Part shown: positions 34,560 to 43,183 of the stretch, one piece after another
How the letters are laid out: every line of letters begins with the position of its first letter
How positions within the stretch are numbered: the first letter of the stretch is position 1
Assembly: GCA_016928235.1 (NCBI GenBank)
Contig: JAFGLD010000205.1
Span: forward strand, 1 to 64,000
Reading direction: 5' to 3'
Origin: Anaerolineae bacterium
GTDB taxonomy: Bacteria > Chloroflexota > Anaerolineae > Aggregatilineales > UBA3940
Length of the DNA: 64,000 nt
The notes under the pieces: model-generated
Databases searched by the model: none
Seen by the model: only the letters and a program-made list of their open reading frames with translations
What the model was told of the DNA's origin: nothing
Made by a program: the position numbers and the translations under genes

Positions 34560-34611
34560 CGCGTCGCTCAACATGACATGACTTCAGCCCTCAATTATTG
34601 GGACAGAGACC

Positions 34612-35019
34612 TTATCTGGCTGCTTCATACAGCTCGATCAAGACACCGTGGGCACTCTTGGGATGCACGAAAGCAACTCGCTTGCCGCCCGCCCCGGTGG
34701 TCGGTTGCTCGTTGATGAGCTGCATCCCCGCCGCCTTGAGATCGGTCAGAGATTGCTCGATGTCTTCCACCTCCAGGCAGATGTGATGGATGCCTGGACC
34801 ATTCTTGGCGAGATACCTGGCCACGCCGCTGGTCTCATTGACCGGTTGGAGCAACTCGATCTCGCTGTCGCCGGCCGGCAGGCAGGCGACGATTACTTCC
34901 TGCTCGGCGATGTGCTCGGTGTGTGCAACCGGCAGCCCGAGCACATCCCGATACAGGGTTGTCGCTTCATCGAGATTGGATACAACGATGGCAATATGGT
35001 CGATACGTTTGACAGACAA
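34612..35019 (-). CDS. mce: Methylmalonyl-CoA epimerase
   Basis: A 135-residue VOC-fold enzyme of the usual length. The start is a TTG at 35019 with GGAGGAG eight bases upstream, giving MSVKRIDHIAIVVSNLDEA; a longer frame to 35067 has no signal. The metal-binding residues of the family are visible: His in RIDHIAIVV, His in GIHHICLEVED and Glu in GVLIELYE. The segment TTGAGGKRVAFVHPKSAHGV is characteristic of methylmalonyl-CoA epimerases. It interconverts R- and S-methylmalonyl-CoA in propionate and odd-chain or branched-chain acid metabolism. No mutase or propionyl-CoA carboxylase gene is adjacent. Confidence 0.92.
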   Translation of the reverse strand: MSVKRIDHIAIVVSNLDEATTLYRDVLGLPVAHTEHIAEQEVIVACLPAGDSEIELLQPVNETSGVARYLAKNGPGIHHICLEVEDIEQSLTDLKAAGMQLINEQPTTGAGGKRVAFVHPKSAHGVLIELYEAAR

Positions 35020-35106
35020 TGGGTTTCTCCTCCAAAGAGTGCTGCATGGATATGTGGCACGTGGCAAGGCATTTGCTTGAAGCGGTTTGCCCTATGATAC
35101 CAATGG

Positions 35107-35424
35107 TCACCCCTTATGACCTGGCTCGACGCTGACCGCGATCCCATAGATGGCATCCCGTCCAACCCAGCCATTGATCTTGCCCCGGTTGTTGCCGATC
35201 AGGAACCGCTTGTGATTATCGATGGCCTTGATCAGGTGTAGGTAGACATTGCCCTTGACCCGTACCAGGACAATGTCATCCACATTCAAATCGTCCGGGT
35301 TGCAAGGCGCCAGCGTCACCAGATCCTTGTGGTTGACCCTCCCGGTCATCGAGTGACCGCTGGGCCGGATCTGCGACATCTCCCCGCGCCGTAGTTTCTC
35401 AATTGCGTAATTAGCCCATCCCAT
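35107..35424 (-). CDS. Small S24/LexA-fold protein
   Basis: A 105-residue protein with the beta-fold of S24/S26 peptidases. RPSGHSMTGRVNHKDLV contains the catalytic-type GxSM serine motif, followed by DDIVLVRVKGNVYLHLIKAI, where a lysine would complete a Ser-Lys dyad, and FLIGNNRGKINGWVG (the GNN motif). It lacks a DNA-binding domain and a transmembrane segment, so it is neither a LexA repressor nor a signal peptidase. Its role is unknown. A consensus-like TATAAT on the minus strand (35528-35533) lies upstream. It is 88 bp upstream of the epimerase gene on the same strand, so the two may be co-transcribed. Confidence 0.72.
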   Translation of the reverse strand: MGWANYAIEKLRRGEMSQIRPSGHSMTGRVNHKDLVTLAPCNPDDLNVDDIVLVRVKGNVYLHLIKAIDNHKRFLIGNNRGKINGWVGRDAIYGIAVSVEPGHKG

Positions 35425-35664
35425 TTTGCTCTCCTTCTACTTTAGTTTCCGCTCGCTGGGGCTAAAAGTGGATGCCATTAAAGTGTCACGCATTATTTTT
35501 AGAAAGGAGGCTCCCTGACGGCGGCGGATTATACCATAAAAACACTGGGAGATATACAGCACACATCCTCATAAATACCCCTCAGCTACCACTTTTGGGA
35601 GATGTGACTACCACCATTTTTCGAGTATCCTGATGTTTGACAATGAGTTGAATCAGAGGTTCAC

Positions 35665-35928
35665 ATGAAAGGCATTGAGGTGTCAGAGAGCCACAAGCTG
35701 TCTGCAAGGTATGAGATCAAGGCACAAGGAAAGCTCGATACTCAGTGGTCAGATTGGTTCAATGGAATGATGATAACCTCTGAGGAATACGGTGAGGGTG
35801 CTACCCTGACAACGTTGATCGGTGCCGTTAGGGATCAATCAGCACTGCGGGGCATTCTCACACGGATCTGGGATCTGGGGCTGACGCTGTACTCGGTGAC
35901 CCGGCTCGATGAGAAGCCCAGGCCGTAG
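35665..35928 (+). CDS. Small hypothetical protein
   Basis: An 87-residue protein not assigned to a family. It starts MKGIEVSESHKLSARYEIKA and ends with TRIWDLGLTLYSVTRLDEK. The pattern of a short beta-alpha unit plus WFNGMMI and a hydrophobic helix looks like a small soluble regulatory or binding domain. AGAGG lies five bases before the ATG. It is 119 bp upstream of the first Rph-like gene on the same strand and may be its leader gene. Confidence 0.62.
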   Translation: MKGIEVSESHKLSARYEIKAQGKLDTQWSDWFNGMMITSEEYGEGATLTTLIGAVRDQSALRGILTRIWDLGLTLYSVTRLDEKPRP

Positions 35929-36047
35929 AGTACCCGCTGTCAGCCCGTTGTTCCGAATGCATGCCCAATGGATCGATCAAGGAAGCAATAGAAATGGGCG
36001 ATGTGCCTGACGTCTTTAACCCGGCATGATTTTCAATGGAGAACACT

Positions 36048-38687
36048 ATGTCTGACTATGTAATGAGTTTAGCTGATCCAAAAGCTACATTGGAGACAGT
36101 CGGCGGCAAAGGTGCATCGCTGGCCCGGCTGGCGACGGCCGGCCTGCCTGTGCCCGGCGGTTTCCATGTCACGACTGGTGCTTATCGCCAGTTTGTAGAG
36201 GCTAATGCTTTGCAGCCGCGAATCCTGGCCGCGCTTGAGCCGGTCGATGCGTCGCAGCCGGCCACACTGGAGACGGCTTCAGAAGCTATCTGTCAGCTCT
36301 TTATGCAGGCCGACGTTCCCACCCCCATCGCCGATGCCATTACCAGGGCTTACGGTGATCTGTCCAATCACACAATCACGACGACCAAAGGTCGTAAATC
36401 AACCAATCAACCAATCGCAGTGGCTGTGCGTTCATCGGCCACCGCCGAGGACTTGCCTGATGCCTCGTTTGCCGGACAGCAGGAGACCTACCTGAACATC
36501 AGCGGCACCGAGGCGGTGCTGGAGGCGGTCAAGAGGTGCTGGGCATCCTTGTGGACGGCGCGCGCCATTGGCTACCGGGCCCACCAGAACATCGACCCTG
36601 ACAGCGTGGCGCTGGCCGTTGTTGTCCAGCGCCTCGTCCACGCCGAGACGGCCGGCATCCTGTTCACTGCCAACCCGATGAACGGGCGGCGCGACGAGAT
36701 GGTTATCAATGCCGCCTGGGGCCTGGGCGAAGCGATCGTCGGTGGACAGGTCACGCCCGATACGCTCATCGCCGACAAGGCTACAGGGCAAATCAAGCAG
36801 GTCCAGGTGGCCGACAAAACGGTGATGACGGTACGTACAGCGCAGGGCACGGTCGAGCAGCCGGTAGAAGAGAGCAGGCGCAAGGAACGTGTGCTGGATG
36901 ATGTCCTGGCCGCCGACCTGGCGCAGCTGGGTCGCCGGATCGAAGCGCACTACGGCGCCCCGCAGGATATCGAATGGTGCCGCGATGGGGCTCAGCTCTT
37001 CATCGTGCAGTCCCGCCCCATCACCACGTTGTTCCCGCTGCCTGCGCCGCTGCCCGCGTCCGAGGACGGCTTACGCCTTTATCTATGTGTCAATGTGGTA
37101 CTGCAAGGCATCACCGAGCCGCTTACCCCGATGGGGCTGGAGATGTTCCGGCTGGGCTACGCGGGTATGATCGATGATCTGAGCGGGAAAGTGAGTGACG
37201 CTTATCCGGCCTGGGTCAAGACAGCCGCCGGGCGCATGTATATTGACCTTACTGATTTGCTGCACAATTCCAGCTTCGGGAAGAGGCTTGCCGAGCGGCT
37301 GGCAAGCAAAGATCCGGTAGCCATCCGGGCGCTCTTGCAAGTCTACCAGGCTAATGCCGGGGAGCTACACACCAGGCAGAAGATCAAGCTCCCCCTGGCA
37401 GCATTCAGCAAGGTTATACCCAATATGCTGGGGCCTGCCATCTATAGTTTTTTCGCCCCGCGTGCAGCGCGGCAAAAGTTACAGACCATGGGCGATGCCT
37501 GGCTGGCTCCGCTGGAGCAGCGCGCGCGCCAATTGACAAACAGTGCCGACCGGCTCTGTTTCGTGGAAGAGGCTGCCCGGAAGTTGTTTTGGACGGCCTT
37601 CTACGAAGTTGCCTACTGCTCTTCGGGATTGCGGGGTGTCGAGCTAGTCCCGGTATTAGTGAAGAAGTGGCTCGGCACGGATACATTGGCTCAGCCGGTG
37701 CTGCAAGCGCTTCCGCACAACCCCACCACCGAGATGGGCCAGGAGCTGCTGCGCATTGCCAGAACACTGCAAATTGAAGGATCGGCGCCAACGCCCGATC
37801 ACCCGGCTGTGCAAGAATTCCTGAAACGCTTCGGCCACCGCGCTGTACGTGAGATCGATACAGGTCTGCCGCGCTGGTACGAGGACCCGACCTATGTGCT
37901 GGAAATGCTGACGGTCTACTTGGCCCAGGACAACCTGGAGGCCAAACTGGAAGGCTTTCGCGCGGCCCAGATGGAGGCTGAAGCTGCCATCCCGCGCATC
38001 GTAGCAGCAGTACGGCAGCGCAAAGGCAGTCTCTCTGCCTGGCTCATTGGGCACTTGCTGCGCTGCCTGCGCGAGGTGGGCGGTATGCGGGAACAGCCCA
38101 AGTTCGACATGATCCGCTGCTATGCCCTGTTCCGACGTGTACTGTTCGAGGTCGGGCATGATCTGGTCATGCAGGGCCGGTTGGATCGAGCCGATGATGT
38201 GTTCTATGTGACTTTCGCCGACATCCGGGAGGGCGGAGAGCTGCGCCTGCGCGCGGCGGAGGCTCACGCCGAGTATGCGCGAGAGGTCAAGCGCGTCGCT
38301 GTGCCGAGGATCATGACCAGTACCGGCGAGTGTTTCTATGGCGCTCCGGCCATCGCGAGCCAGGACGAGAACGCGCTGGTGGGCGCGCCCGTTTCGCCGG
38401 GCGAGTACGAAGGCGTAGCCCGCATCGTCGACACGCCCATCGGCGCTCATCTGGAGCGCGGCGAAATCCTGGTTACGCACAGCACCGACCCCAGCTGGAC
38501 GCCGCTGTTCCTCAATGCCGGCGCGGTCATCATGGAGACAGGCGGCCCGATCTCGCATGGCGCGATTGTCGCCCGCGAGTACGGTATTCCGGCGGTCGCC
38601 GGGGTCAGTGAAGCCACCACACGCCTGCACACCGGCCAGCGTCTGCGCGTCAATGGAGAGACAGGGGAAATCGCCTGTTTGGAGTAA
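36048..38687 (+). CDS. Rph-like ATP-grasp/phosphohistidine phosphotransferase, copy 1
   Basis: An 879-residue protein. The N-terminal 330 residues are a PPDK/PEP-synthase ATP-grasp domain (GGKGASLARLATAGLPVPGG, AVRSSATAEDLPDASFAGQQ, FTANPMNG). A long helical middle domain follows. The phosphohistidine swivelling domain is at the very C-terminus, GGPISHGAIVAREYGIPAV with His837. PEP synthase has the His domain in the middle and a PEP-binding barrel after it; that barrel is missing here. The layout therefore matches rifampin phosphotransferase, about 867 residues. The acceptor substrate is unknown. GGAG precedes the ATG at 36048. Relative to its paralogue it carries about 13 extra codons near 36370-36408. 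Many databases would label it PEP synthase. Confidence 0.8.
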   Translation: MSDYVMSLADPKATLETVGGKGASLARLATAGLPVPGGFHVTTGAYRQFVEANALQPRILAALEPVDASQPATLETASEAICQLFMQADVPTPIADAITRAYGDLSNHTITTTKGRKSTNQPIAVAVRSSATAEDLPDASFAGQQETYLNISGTEAVLEAVKRCWASLWTARAIGYRAHQNIDPDSVALAVVVQRLVHAETAGILFTANPMNGRRDEMVINAAWGLGEAIVGGQVTPDTLIADKATGQIKQVQVADKTVMTVRTAQGTVEQPVEESRRKERVLDDVLAADLAQLGRRIEAHYGAPQDIEWCRDGAQLFIVQSRPITTLFPLPAPLPASEDGLRLYLCVNVVLQGITEPLTPMGLEMFRLGYAGMIDDLSGKVSDAYPAWVKTAAGRMYIDLTDLLHNSSFGKRLAERLASKDPVAIRALLQVYQANAGELHTRQKIKLPLAAFSKVIPNMLGPAIYSFFAPRAARQKLQTMGDAWLAPLEQRARQLTNSADRLCFVEEAARKLFWTAFYEVAYCSSGLRGVELVPVLVKKWLGTDTLAQPVLQALPHNPTTEMGQELLRIARTLQIEGSAPTPDHPAVQEFLKRFGHRAVREIDTGLPRWYEDPTYVLEMLTVYLAQDNLEAKLEGFRAAQMEAEAAIPRIVAAVRQRKGSLSAWLIGHLLRCLREVGGMREQPKFDMIRCYALFRRVLFEVGHDLVMQGRLDRADDVFYVTFADIREGGELRLRAAEAHAEYAREVKRVAVPRIMTSTGECFYGAPAIASQDENALVGAPVSPGEYEGVARIVDTPIGAHLERGEILVTHSTDPSWTPLFLNAGAVIMETGGPISHGAIVAREYGIPAVAGVSEATTRLHTGQRLRVNGETGEIACLE
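36370..36412 (+). repeat. In-frame repeat insertion inside the Rph-like gene
   Basis: ACGACC-AAA-GGTCGT (36381-36395) followed by two copies of AATCAACC (36397-36412) stand where the downstream paralogue has none. The paralogue joins DLS and QPIAVAVRSS with one residue; here about 13 residues (NHTITTTKGRKSTN) intervene, keeping the frame. It resembles the short intergenic repeats of this genome. Confidence 0.75.
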
Positions 38688-38756
38688 CTACCTTGACAAG
38701 AAAATCCCTATAAAGGGATCGATCATCCGCTTATAGGGGATCTACTGGAGGATGCT

Positions 38757-41366
38757 ATGTCACAACACTATGTGCTTCACCTGAATGACTCACAGGCCGA
38801 CCTCGAGACGGTTGGCGGCAAGGGGGCATCGCTGGCCCGGCTGGCAACGGCCGGCCTGCCCGTGCCGGGCGGCTTCCATATCACGACCGAGGCCTATCGC
38901 CAGTTTGTGGCGGCGAGTGGCCTGCAGTCCCGCATCCTGGCCGCGCTTGAAGTGGCCGATGCTTCTCAGCCCGCCACGCTGGATACAGCCTCACAGGCCA
39001 TCCACCTGCTCTTTACGCAGGCCGACATTCCCACCCCCATCGCCGATGCTGTTGCCCAAGCCTATAGCGACTTGTCTGCTCAGCCAATCGCTGTTGCCGT
39101 TCGTTCATCGGCCACTGCCGAAGACCTGCCGGATGCTTCGTTTGCCGGGCAGCAGGAGACCTACCTGAACATCAGCGGTACCGGGGCGGTGTTGGAGGCG
39201 GTCAAGAAGTGCTGGGCGTCCTTGTGGACGGCGCGCGCCATCGGCTACCGGGCCCGCCAGAACATCGACCCGGACAGTGTAGCGCTGGCGGTAGTGGTGC
39301 AAGAGCTGGTCTTCGCCGACGCGGCCGGGATCCTGTTCACCGCCAACCCCTTGAGTGGCAGCCGCGACGAAGCAGTCGTCAATGCCGCCTGGGGGCTGGG
39401 TGAAGCTATCGTCGGTGGGATGGTGACACCGGATACCCTGACGGTCGATAAGGCCAGCGGGCGTGTTCTTGCGCGCGAGACTGCAAACAAGCAGATGATG
39501 ACGGTGCGCGTCGAAGGGGGCACCGAGGAGCAGCCGGTACCGGAGGCCAGGCGCAGCGCTCCTGTGCTCGATGACAAGAAAGCTGCCGAGCTGGTCCAGC
39601 AGGGTGTACAGATCGAGAAGCTGTATGGCACCCCCATGGACATCGAGTGGACGCTCAAAGATGGGACATTCGCCATCGTCCAGGCGCGCCCGATTACCGC
39701 CCTGCCCGATGCGCCCATCGAATGGAGGCCACCCGATCCCAAGGGTGTCTACATGCGCTCCAGTATCGTCGACCTGATGCCTGGCCCTTTGAGCCCGCTG
39801 TTTACCTCCTTGGGCATCTCATCATTGCTCCGGCAGTTCAAGCCAATGACCAGGCGCATGATTGGGGCGGAGGGCGAATTTGCAAAGGATTACTTTACCA
39901 GCATCCATTCCTATGGTTACATGAATACCACCTTCCCGACCAAGACATGGGGGTGGATCCTCTTTGCTATGATTCCGGCCTACCCACGTCTTCTGCGCAG
40001 CCTGGTCCCCCTGTGGCGCGATGAGTTGCACCCGGAATACCAGGCCGCAGTTGCCCAATATGCAGACAAGATACCAGACCGGATGTCCGCTGCTGAACTG
40101 TGGAGGGATGCACAGGCACTTGTCGATGCTGCTACCTACTACATCAGTGGATTGATGTTTGCCACCATGGGTGCATCGGCCGGCGGGGAAGGGCTGCTGA
40201 CGCAGGCATACAACAAGATGGCAAAGCAGGAAGGCGATCCCCCAGCCACGACCCTGATGATGGGCTGGGACAACATCCCGATCCGTGCGGAGAGGTCGCT
40301 CTACGATCTGGCCATGTGGTGCCACGGACGGGAAGACCTGGCTGTCTACGTGCTGGAGACACCCTCCGATAAACTGACAGATCGGCTGGTCAATGAACAG
40401 GCGCCCGCTCATGTCGATCCTGAGGACTGGAGGGAGCTGCAAAGTCGCTTCGAGCAGCACCTGGCGACATTTGGACACATTGTCTTCCAACTGGATTTTG
40501 CCGCGCCGCTGCCGCTCGATCACCCGGCGCCAATGCTGGAGAACATCAAGATGTATCTGCGCGGCGAGGGGGCCAACCCGCGCGAGCGCCAGAGGGCCAG
40601 TGAGGAAAAACGCATCCAGACCACTGAAACGATGCTGGGACGACTGAGGGGTCTTAAACTGTGGGCTTTCCGCCTGGCTCTCAATTGGGGGCAGCCATTA
40701 TCAGCCATACGCGAAGACGCTCTGGCCGAGATCGGCCTGGCCTACCCCATGCTACGCGAGATGCTGCGAGAGCTGGGACGGCAGTTCGTGGAGGCAGATG
40801 CCATTGAGCAGGCCGAAGACATCTTCTGGCTGGAGAAAGAAGAGATCGATGCCGGTGTGGCCGCCCTGGAAGGCGGCAAGGTGCTCGCTAACCTGTCTGA
40901 CAGCGTGGCACGGCGCAAAGCCTTCCAACAGAAGATGAAGCAGATCACCCCACCGCCCATGATACCTTACAAGAAGAGGATTATGGGCATCAAGACCGAC
41001 AGCTTCATCGCCCATTCCCAGGACGCCGAGACCGGCGATACACTCAAGGGCGTGGCCACCAGCGCCGGCAAAGTCACCGCGCCTGCCTGTGTGCTGCATG
41101 GGCCTGAGGATTTCGACCAGATGAAGCCGGGCGATGTGCTGGTGGCCGGCGCCACTACCCCGGCCTGGACAACGCTCTTCGCGATGGCGTCGGCGGTGGT
41201 GACCGATATCGGCGGGCCGCTCAGCCACGGCTCGATTGTGGCGCGCGAGTATGGCATCCCAGCAGTGATGGGTACCGGCGTCGCCACCCGCCGCATCCAG
41301 AGCGGGCAGATGATCACCGTCGACGGGGACGCCGGGACGGTCGAGCTGGTTGTGGAAGCACCATGA
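38757..41366 (+). CDS. Rph-like ATP-grasp/phosphohistidine phosphotransferase, copy 2
   Basis: An 869-residue paralogue of the preceding protein. The N-terminal ATP-grasp domain is very similar (GGKGASLARLATAGLPVPGG, AVRSSATAEDLPDASFAGQQ, FTANPLSG). The middle domain diverges strongly (from about residue 325, WRPPDPKGVYMRSSIVDLMP), so the acceptor substrate probably differs. The C-terminal swivelling domain holds GGPLSHGSIVAREYGIPAV with His824, about 45 residues from the end, as in rifampin phosphotransferase. No PEP-binding barrel follows. GGAGG precedes the ATG. The spacing of 69 bp suggests co-transcription with copy 1, and an MFS transporter follows. Confidence 0.82.
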   Translation: MSQHYVLHLNDSQADLETVGGKGASLARLATAGLPVPGGFHITTEAYRQFVAASGLQSRILAALEVADASQPATLDTASQAIHLLFTQADIPTPIADAVAQAYSDLSAQPIAVAVRSSATAEDLPDASFAGQQETYLNISGTGAVLEAVKKCWASLWTARAIGYRARQNIDPDSVALAVVVQELVFADAAGILFTANPLSGSRDEAVVNAAWGLGEAIVGGMVTPDTLTVDKASGRVLARETANKQMMTVRVEGGTEEQPVPEARRSAPVLDDKKAAELVQQGVQIEKLYGTPMDIEWTLKDGTFAIVQARPITALPDAPIEWRPPDPKGVYMRSSIVDLMPGPLSPLFTSLGISSLLRQFKPMTRRMIGAEGEFAKDYFTSIHSYGYMNTTFPTKTWGWILFAMIPAYPRLLRSLVPLWRDELHPEYQAAVAQYADKIPDRMSAAELWRDAQALVDAATYYISGLMFATMGASAGGEGLLTQAYNKMAKQEGDPPATTLMMGWDNIPIRAERSLYDLAMWCHGREDLAVYVLETPSDKLTDRLVNEQAPAHVDPEDWRELQSRFEQHLATFGHIVFQLDFAAPLPLDHPAPMLENIKMYLRGEGANPRERQRASEEKRIQTTETMLGRLRGLKLWAFRLALNWGQPLSAIREDALAEIGLAYPMLREMLRELGRQFVEADAIEQAEDIFWLEKEEIDAGVAALEGGKVLANLSDSVARRKAFQQKMKQITPPPMIPYKKRIMGIKTDSFIAHSQDAETGDTLKGVATSAGKVTAPACVLHGPEDFDQMKPGDVLVAGATTPAWTTLFAMASAVVTDIGGPLSHGSIVAREYGIPAVMGTGVATRRIQSGQMITVDGDAGTVELVVEAP

Positions 41367-41407
41367 CACACAAACAGTGGCGCGTTTTGTCTCACACTAT
41401 ACACACA

Positions 41408-41443
41408 GGGGCGGCCGGTGGGCGACTGCGGGTCGCCCCTACG
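41408..41443. repeat. Dispersed GTAGGGGCG-type palindromic repeat
   Basis: GGGGCGGCCGGTGGGCGACT continuing to GGTCGCCCCTACG forms an imperfect inverted repeat. A related element occurs at 58499-58524. Such repeats are frequent in Chloroflexota and cyanobacteria. It fills the gap between copy 2 and the MFS gene. Confidence 0.7.
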
Positions 41444-41502
41444 ACGGCAATGTCCGCCAGCGTCGCAAACTTGTTGCTCATTGCCGCTTTCGAGGCAAGA
41501 TT

Positions 41503-42696
41503 ATGACCTCATCCAAAAACGTCTGGATATTATCCGCTACGCTGGTCATCATCATGCTTGGCTATGGCATGGTTCAACCGCTATTCCCTTTCCTGGTCAA
41601 GCAGTTCGGAGCGAGCGGCAAAGATTTAGGGCTGCTTATCTCGGCGTACGCGGTGATGCAGCTGATCTTCGCGCCATTGTGGGGCGGCCTGTCGGATCGG
41701 GTAGGTCGCAAACCCATCTTGGCAATCGGCATCCTGGGGTACAGCCTGGCCATGCTCCTGTTCGGGCTCTCAACTGAGTGGTGGATGCTGTTTCTGTCAC
41801 GTACACTCTCAGGGATTCTCTCCTCAGCCACGCTGCCCACGGCCATGGCCTACATCAGCGACAGCACCAGCGAGAAGGAGCGCGGCAGCAGTATGGGAAT
41901 CCTGGGGGCGGCGATGGCGGTAGGGGTCATCTTAGGCCCGGGTATCGGAGGATGGCTGGCCAGGGTGTCACTGTCCACGCCGTTCTTTCTCGGTTCCGGC
42001 ATTGCGTTTTTGTCTTTTCTCTCTGTGTGGATCTGGCTGCCCGAATCGCTGCTACCAGAGCTGCGCCGCACCACCCAAGACAAGCCACCTATCTTTCAAC
42101 TAACGTACTGGCGCGAAGCGCTGCGGGGCCCATTAGCCGGCTTGTTGCTGCTGACGCTGATGGTCAGCTTTGGCATGACCAATTTCCAGGGTATCTTTGG
42201 CCTGTACGCGCTGCAAAGGTATGGATACGGTTCCGAGCAAATCGGCGGGATCTTCATGATTTTGGGGTGTGCGATGCTGCTGGCGCAGGGTGTGTTGACC
42301 GGTGTCTTGATCAAACGCCTCGGTGAGGTTGCCGTGATACGCCTCTCTTTGATTGTCACAGTGGTTGGCTTTTTGCTGATGACACTGGCTACAACTTATC
42401 TGACGGTCTTGCTGACTACCAGCATTTTCATCCTGGCCATCGCGCTGCTGGGCCCGGCGCTGAATGCTTTGATCTCGGAACGCACTTCCATGCCGCAAGG
42501 CATTACCATGGGGCTTGCCAATGTTTTTACCAGCCTGGGGCGGATTGTGGGGCCGATATGGGCCGGTTACGTGTTTGACCTGAATATCAACTATCCCTAC
42601 TTCAGCGGCGCCGCGATTGTATTTGTCGGTTTTTTGGTGAGTTTCATTGGGGTTTCGCGAGACGTGGGTGACGCTAAATCTCCTCGTCCAATATGA
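41503..42696 (+). CDS. MFS transporter, DHA1 drug-efflux type
   Basis: A 397-residue major facilitator with about twelve helices. Helix 2-3 loop motif A is GGLSDRVGRKPIL; helix 5 has the antiporter motif C-like GAAMAVGVILGPGIGGWL. These are typical of 12-helix proton-driven exporters such as Bcr/TetA relatives. The ATG at 41503 starts MTSSKNVWILSATLVIIMLG, the first helix; an open frame back to 41350 crosses a repeat and is unlikely to be translated. It follows the two Rph-like genes on the same strand, so a combined modify-and-export role against a small molecule is conceivable but unproven. The 3' end overlaps the convergent HTH gene by 23 bp. Confidence 0.88.
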   Translation: MTSSKNVWILSATLVIIMLGYGMVQPLFPFLVKQFGASGKDLGLLISAYAVMQLIFAPLWGGLSDRVGRKPILAIGILGYSLAMLLFGLSTEWWMLFLSRTLSGILSSATLPTAMAYISDSTSEKERGSSMGILGAAMAVGVILGPGIGGWLARVSLSTPFFLGSGIAFLSFLSVWIWLPESLLPELRRTTQDKPPIFQLTYWREALRGPLAGLLLLTLMVSFGMTNFQGIFGLYALQRYGYGSEQIGGIFMILGCAMLLAQGVLTGVLIKRLGEVAVIRLSLIVTVVGFLLMTLATTYLTVLLTTSIFILAIALLGPALNALISERTSMPQGITMGLANVFTSLGRIVGPIWAGYVFDLNINYPYFSGAAIVFVGFLVSFIGVSRDVGDAKSPRPI

Positions 42697-43129
42697 TGGT
42701 CGATTTGCTGTACTTTTGCTCAATACGGACCGCTTCGGTTTTAAGCCTCTTGGCTTTTCTGATGAGTTGATCAAGTTCAGAGAGATCCTCGACCTGTTCT
42801 TTTGGTGCTGGGTCTGGCATGTTTGGCGCTTTGGCCGGTGCTGCATTTTTGCTCATCTTCGGCAAGCTAAGGGATGGCACTGCCGGTGCTTGATCGAGAC
42901 TTTCCTCAAGTTGCTTGAGCTTCTCGAATAATGCAGCAGGAGGCTCTTGATCGGTCTCCTGGAAATACTCGAGCAAGCTTTCGGCGGGCACATACCAGCG
43001 CCGCGCCATCTTGCGCCCCTTGAGCCGCCCATCGCTGATGTAGCGCCGCACGGTGCTGTTGCCAATCCCCAACAGTAGCTCGATATCTTTGACGGTGTAG
43101 AGGGTCATCCCCTCCAGACGTATAGGCAT
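42674..43129 (-). CDS. MerR/excisionase-type HTH protein with helical tail
   Basis: A 151-residue DNA-binding protein. The N-terminal winged HTH (LYTVKDIELLLGIGNSTVRRYISDGRLKGRKMARRWYVPAESL) is of the excisionase/MerR helix type (HTH_17). A linker rich in Pro/Ala and a predicted coiled segment (LDQLIRKAKRLKTEAVRIEQ) follow. No effector domain is visible. GGAGAAG lies before the ATG at 43129. Because it lies 54 bp downstream of the receiver-kinase gene on the minus strand, it may be co-transcribed with it. Its target is unknown. Confidence 0.78.
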   Translation of the reverse strand: MPIRLEGMTLYTVKDIELLLGIGNSTVRRYISDGRLKGRKMARRWYVPAESLLEYFQETDQEPPAALFEKLKQLEESLDQAPAVPSLSLPKMSKNAAPAKAPNMPDPAPKEQVEDLSELDQLIRKAKRLKTEAVRIEQKYSKSTIILDEEI

Positions 43130-43183
43130 TAGACTTCTCCATTCAATATGGCCTGATCGTTGCAAAGTAGCTCTGCCGCAAGC

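Noticed and set aside
36048-41366. Annotation of the two large proteins as phosphoenolpyruvate synthase (ppsA)
   Set aside because: The phosphohistidine domain is at the C-terminus and the PEP/pyruvate-binding barrel is missing, unlike PEP synthase or PPDK.
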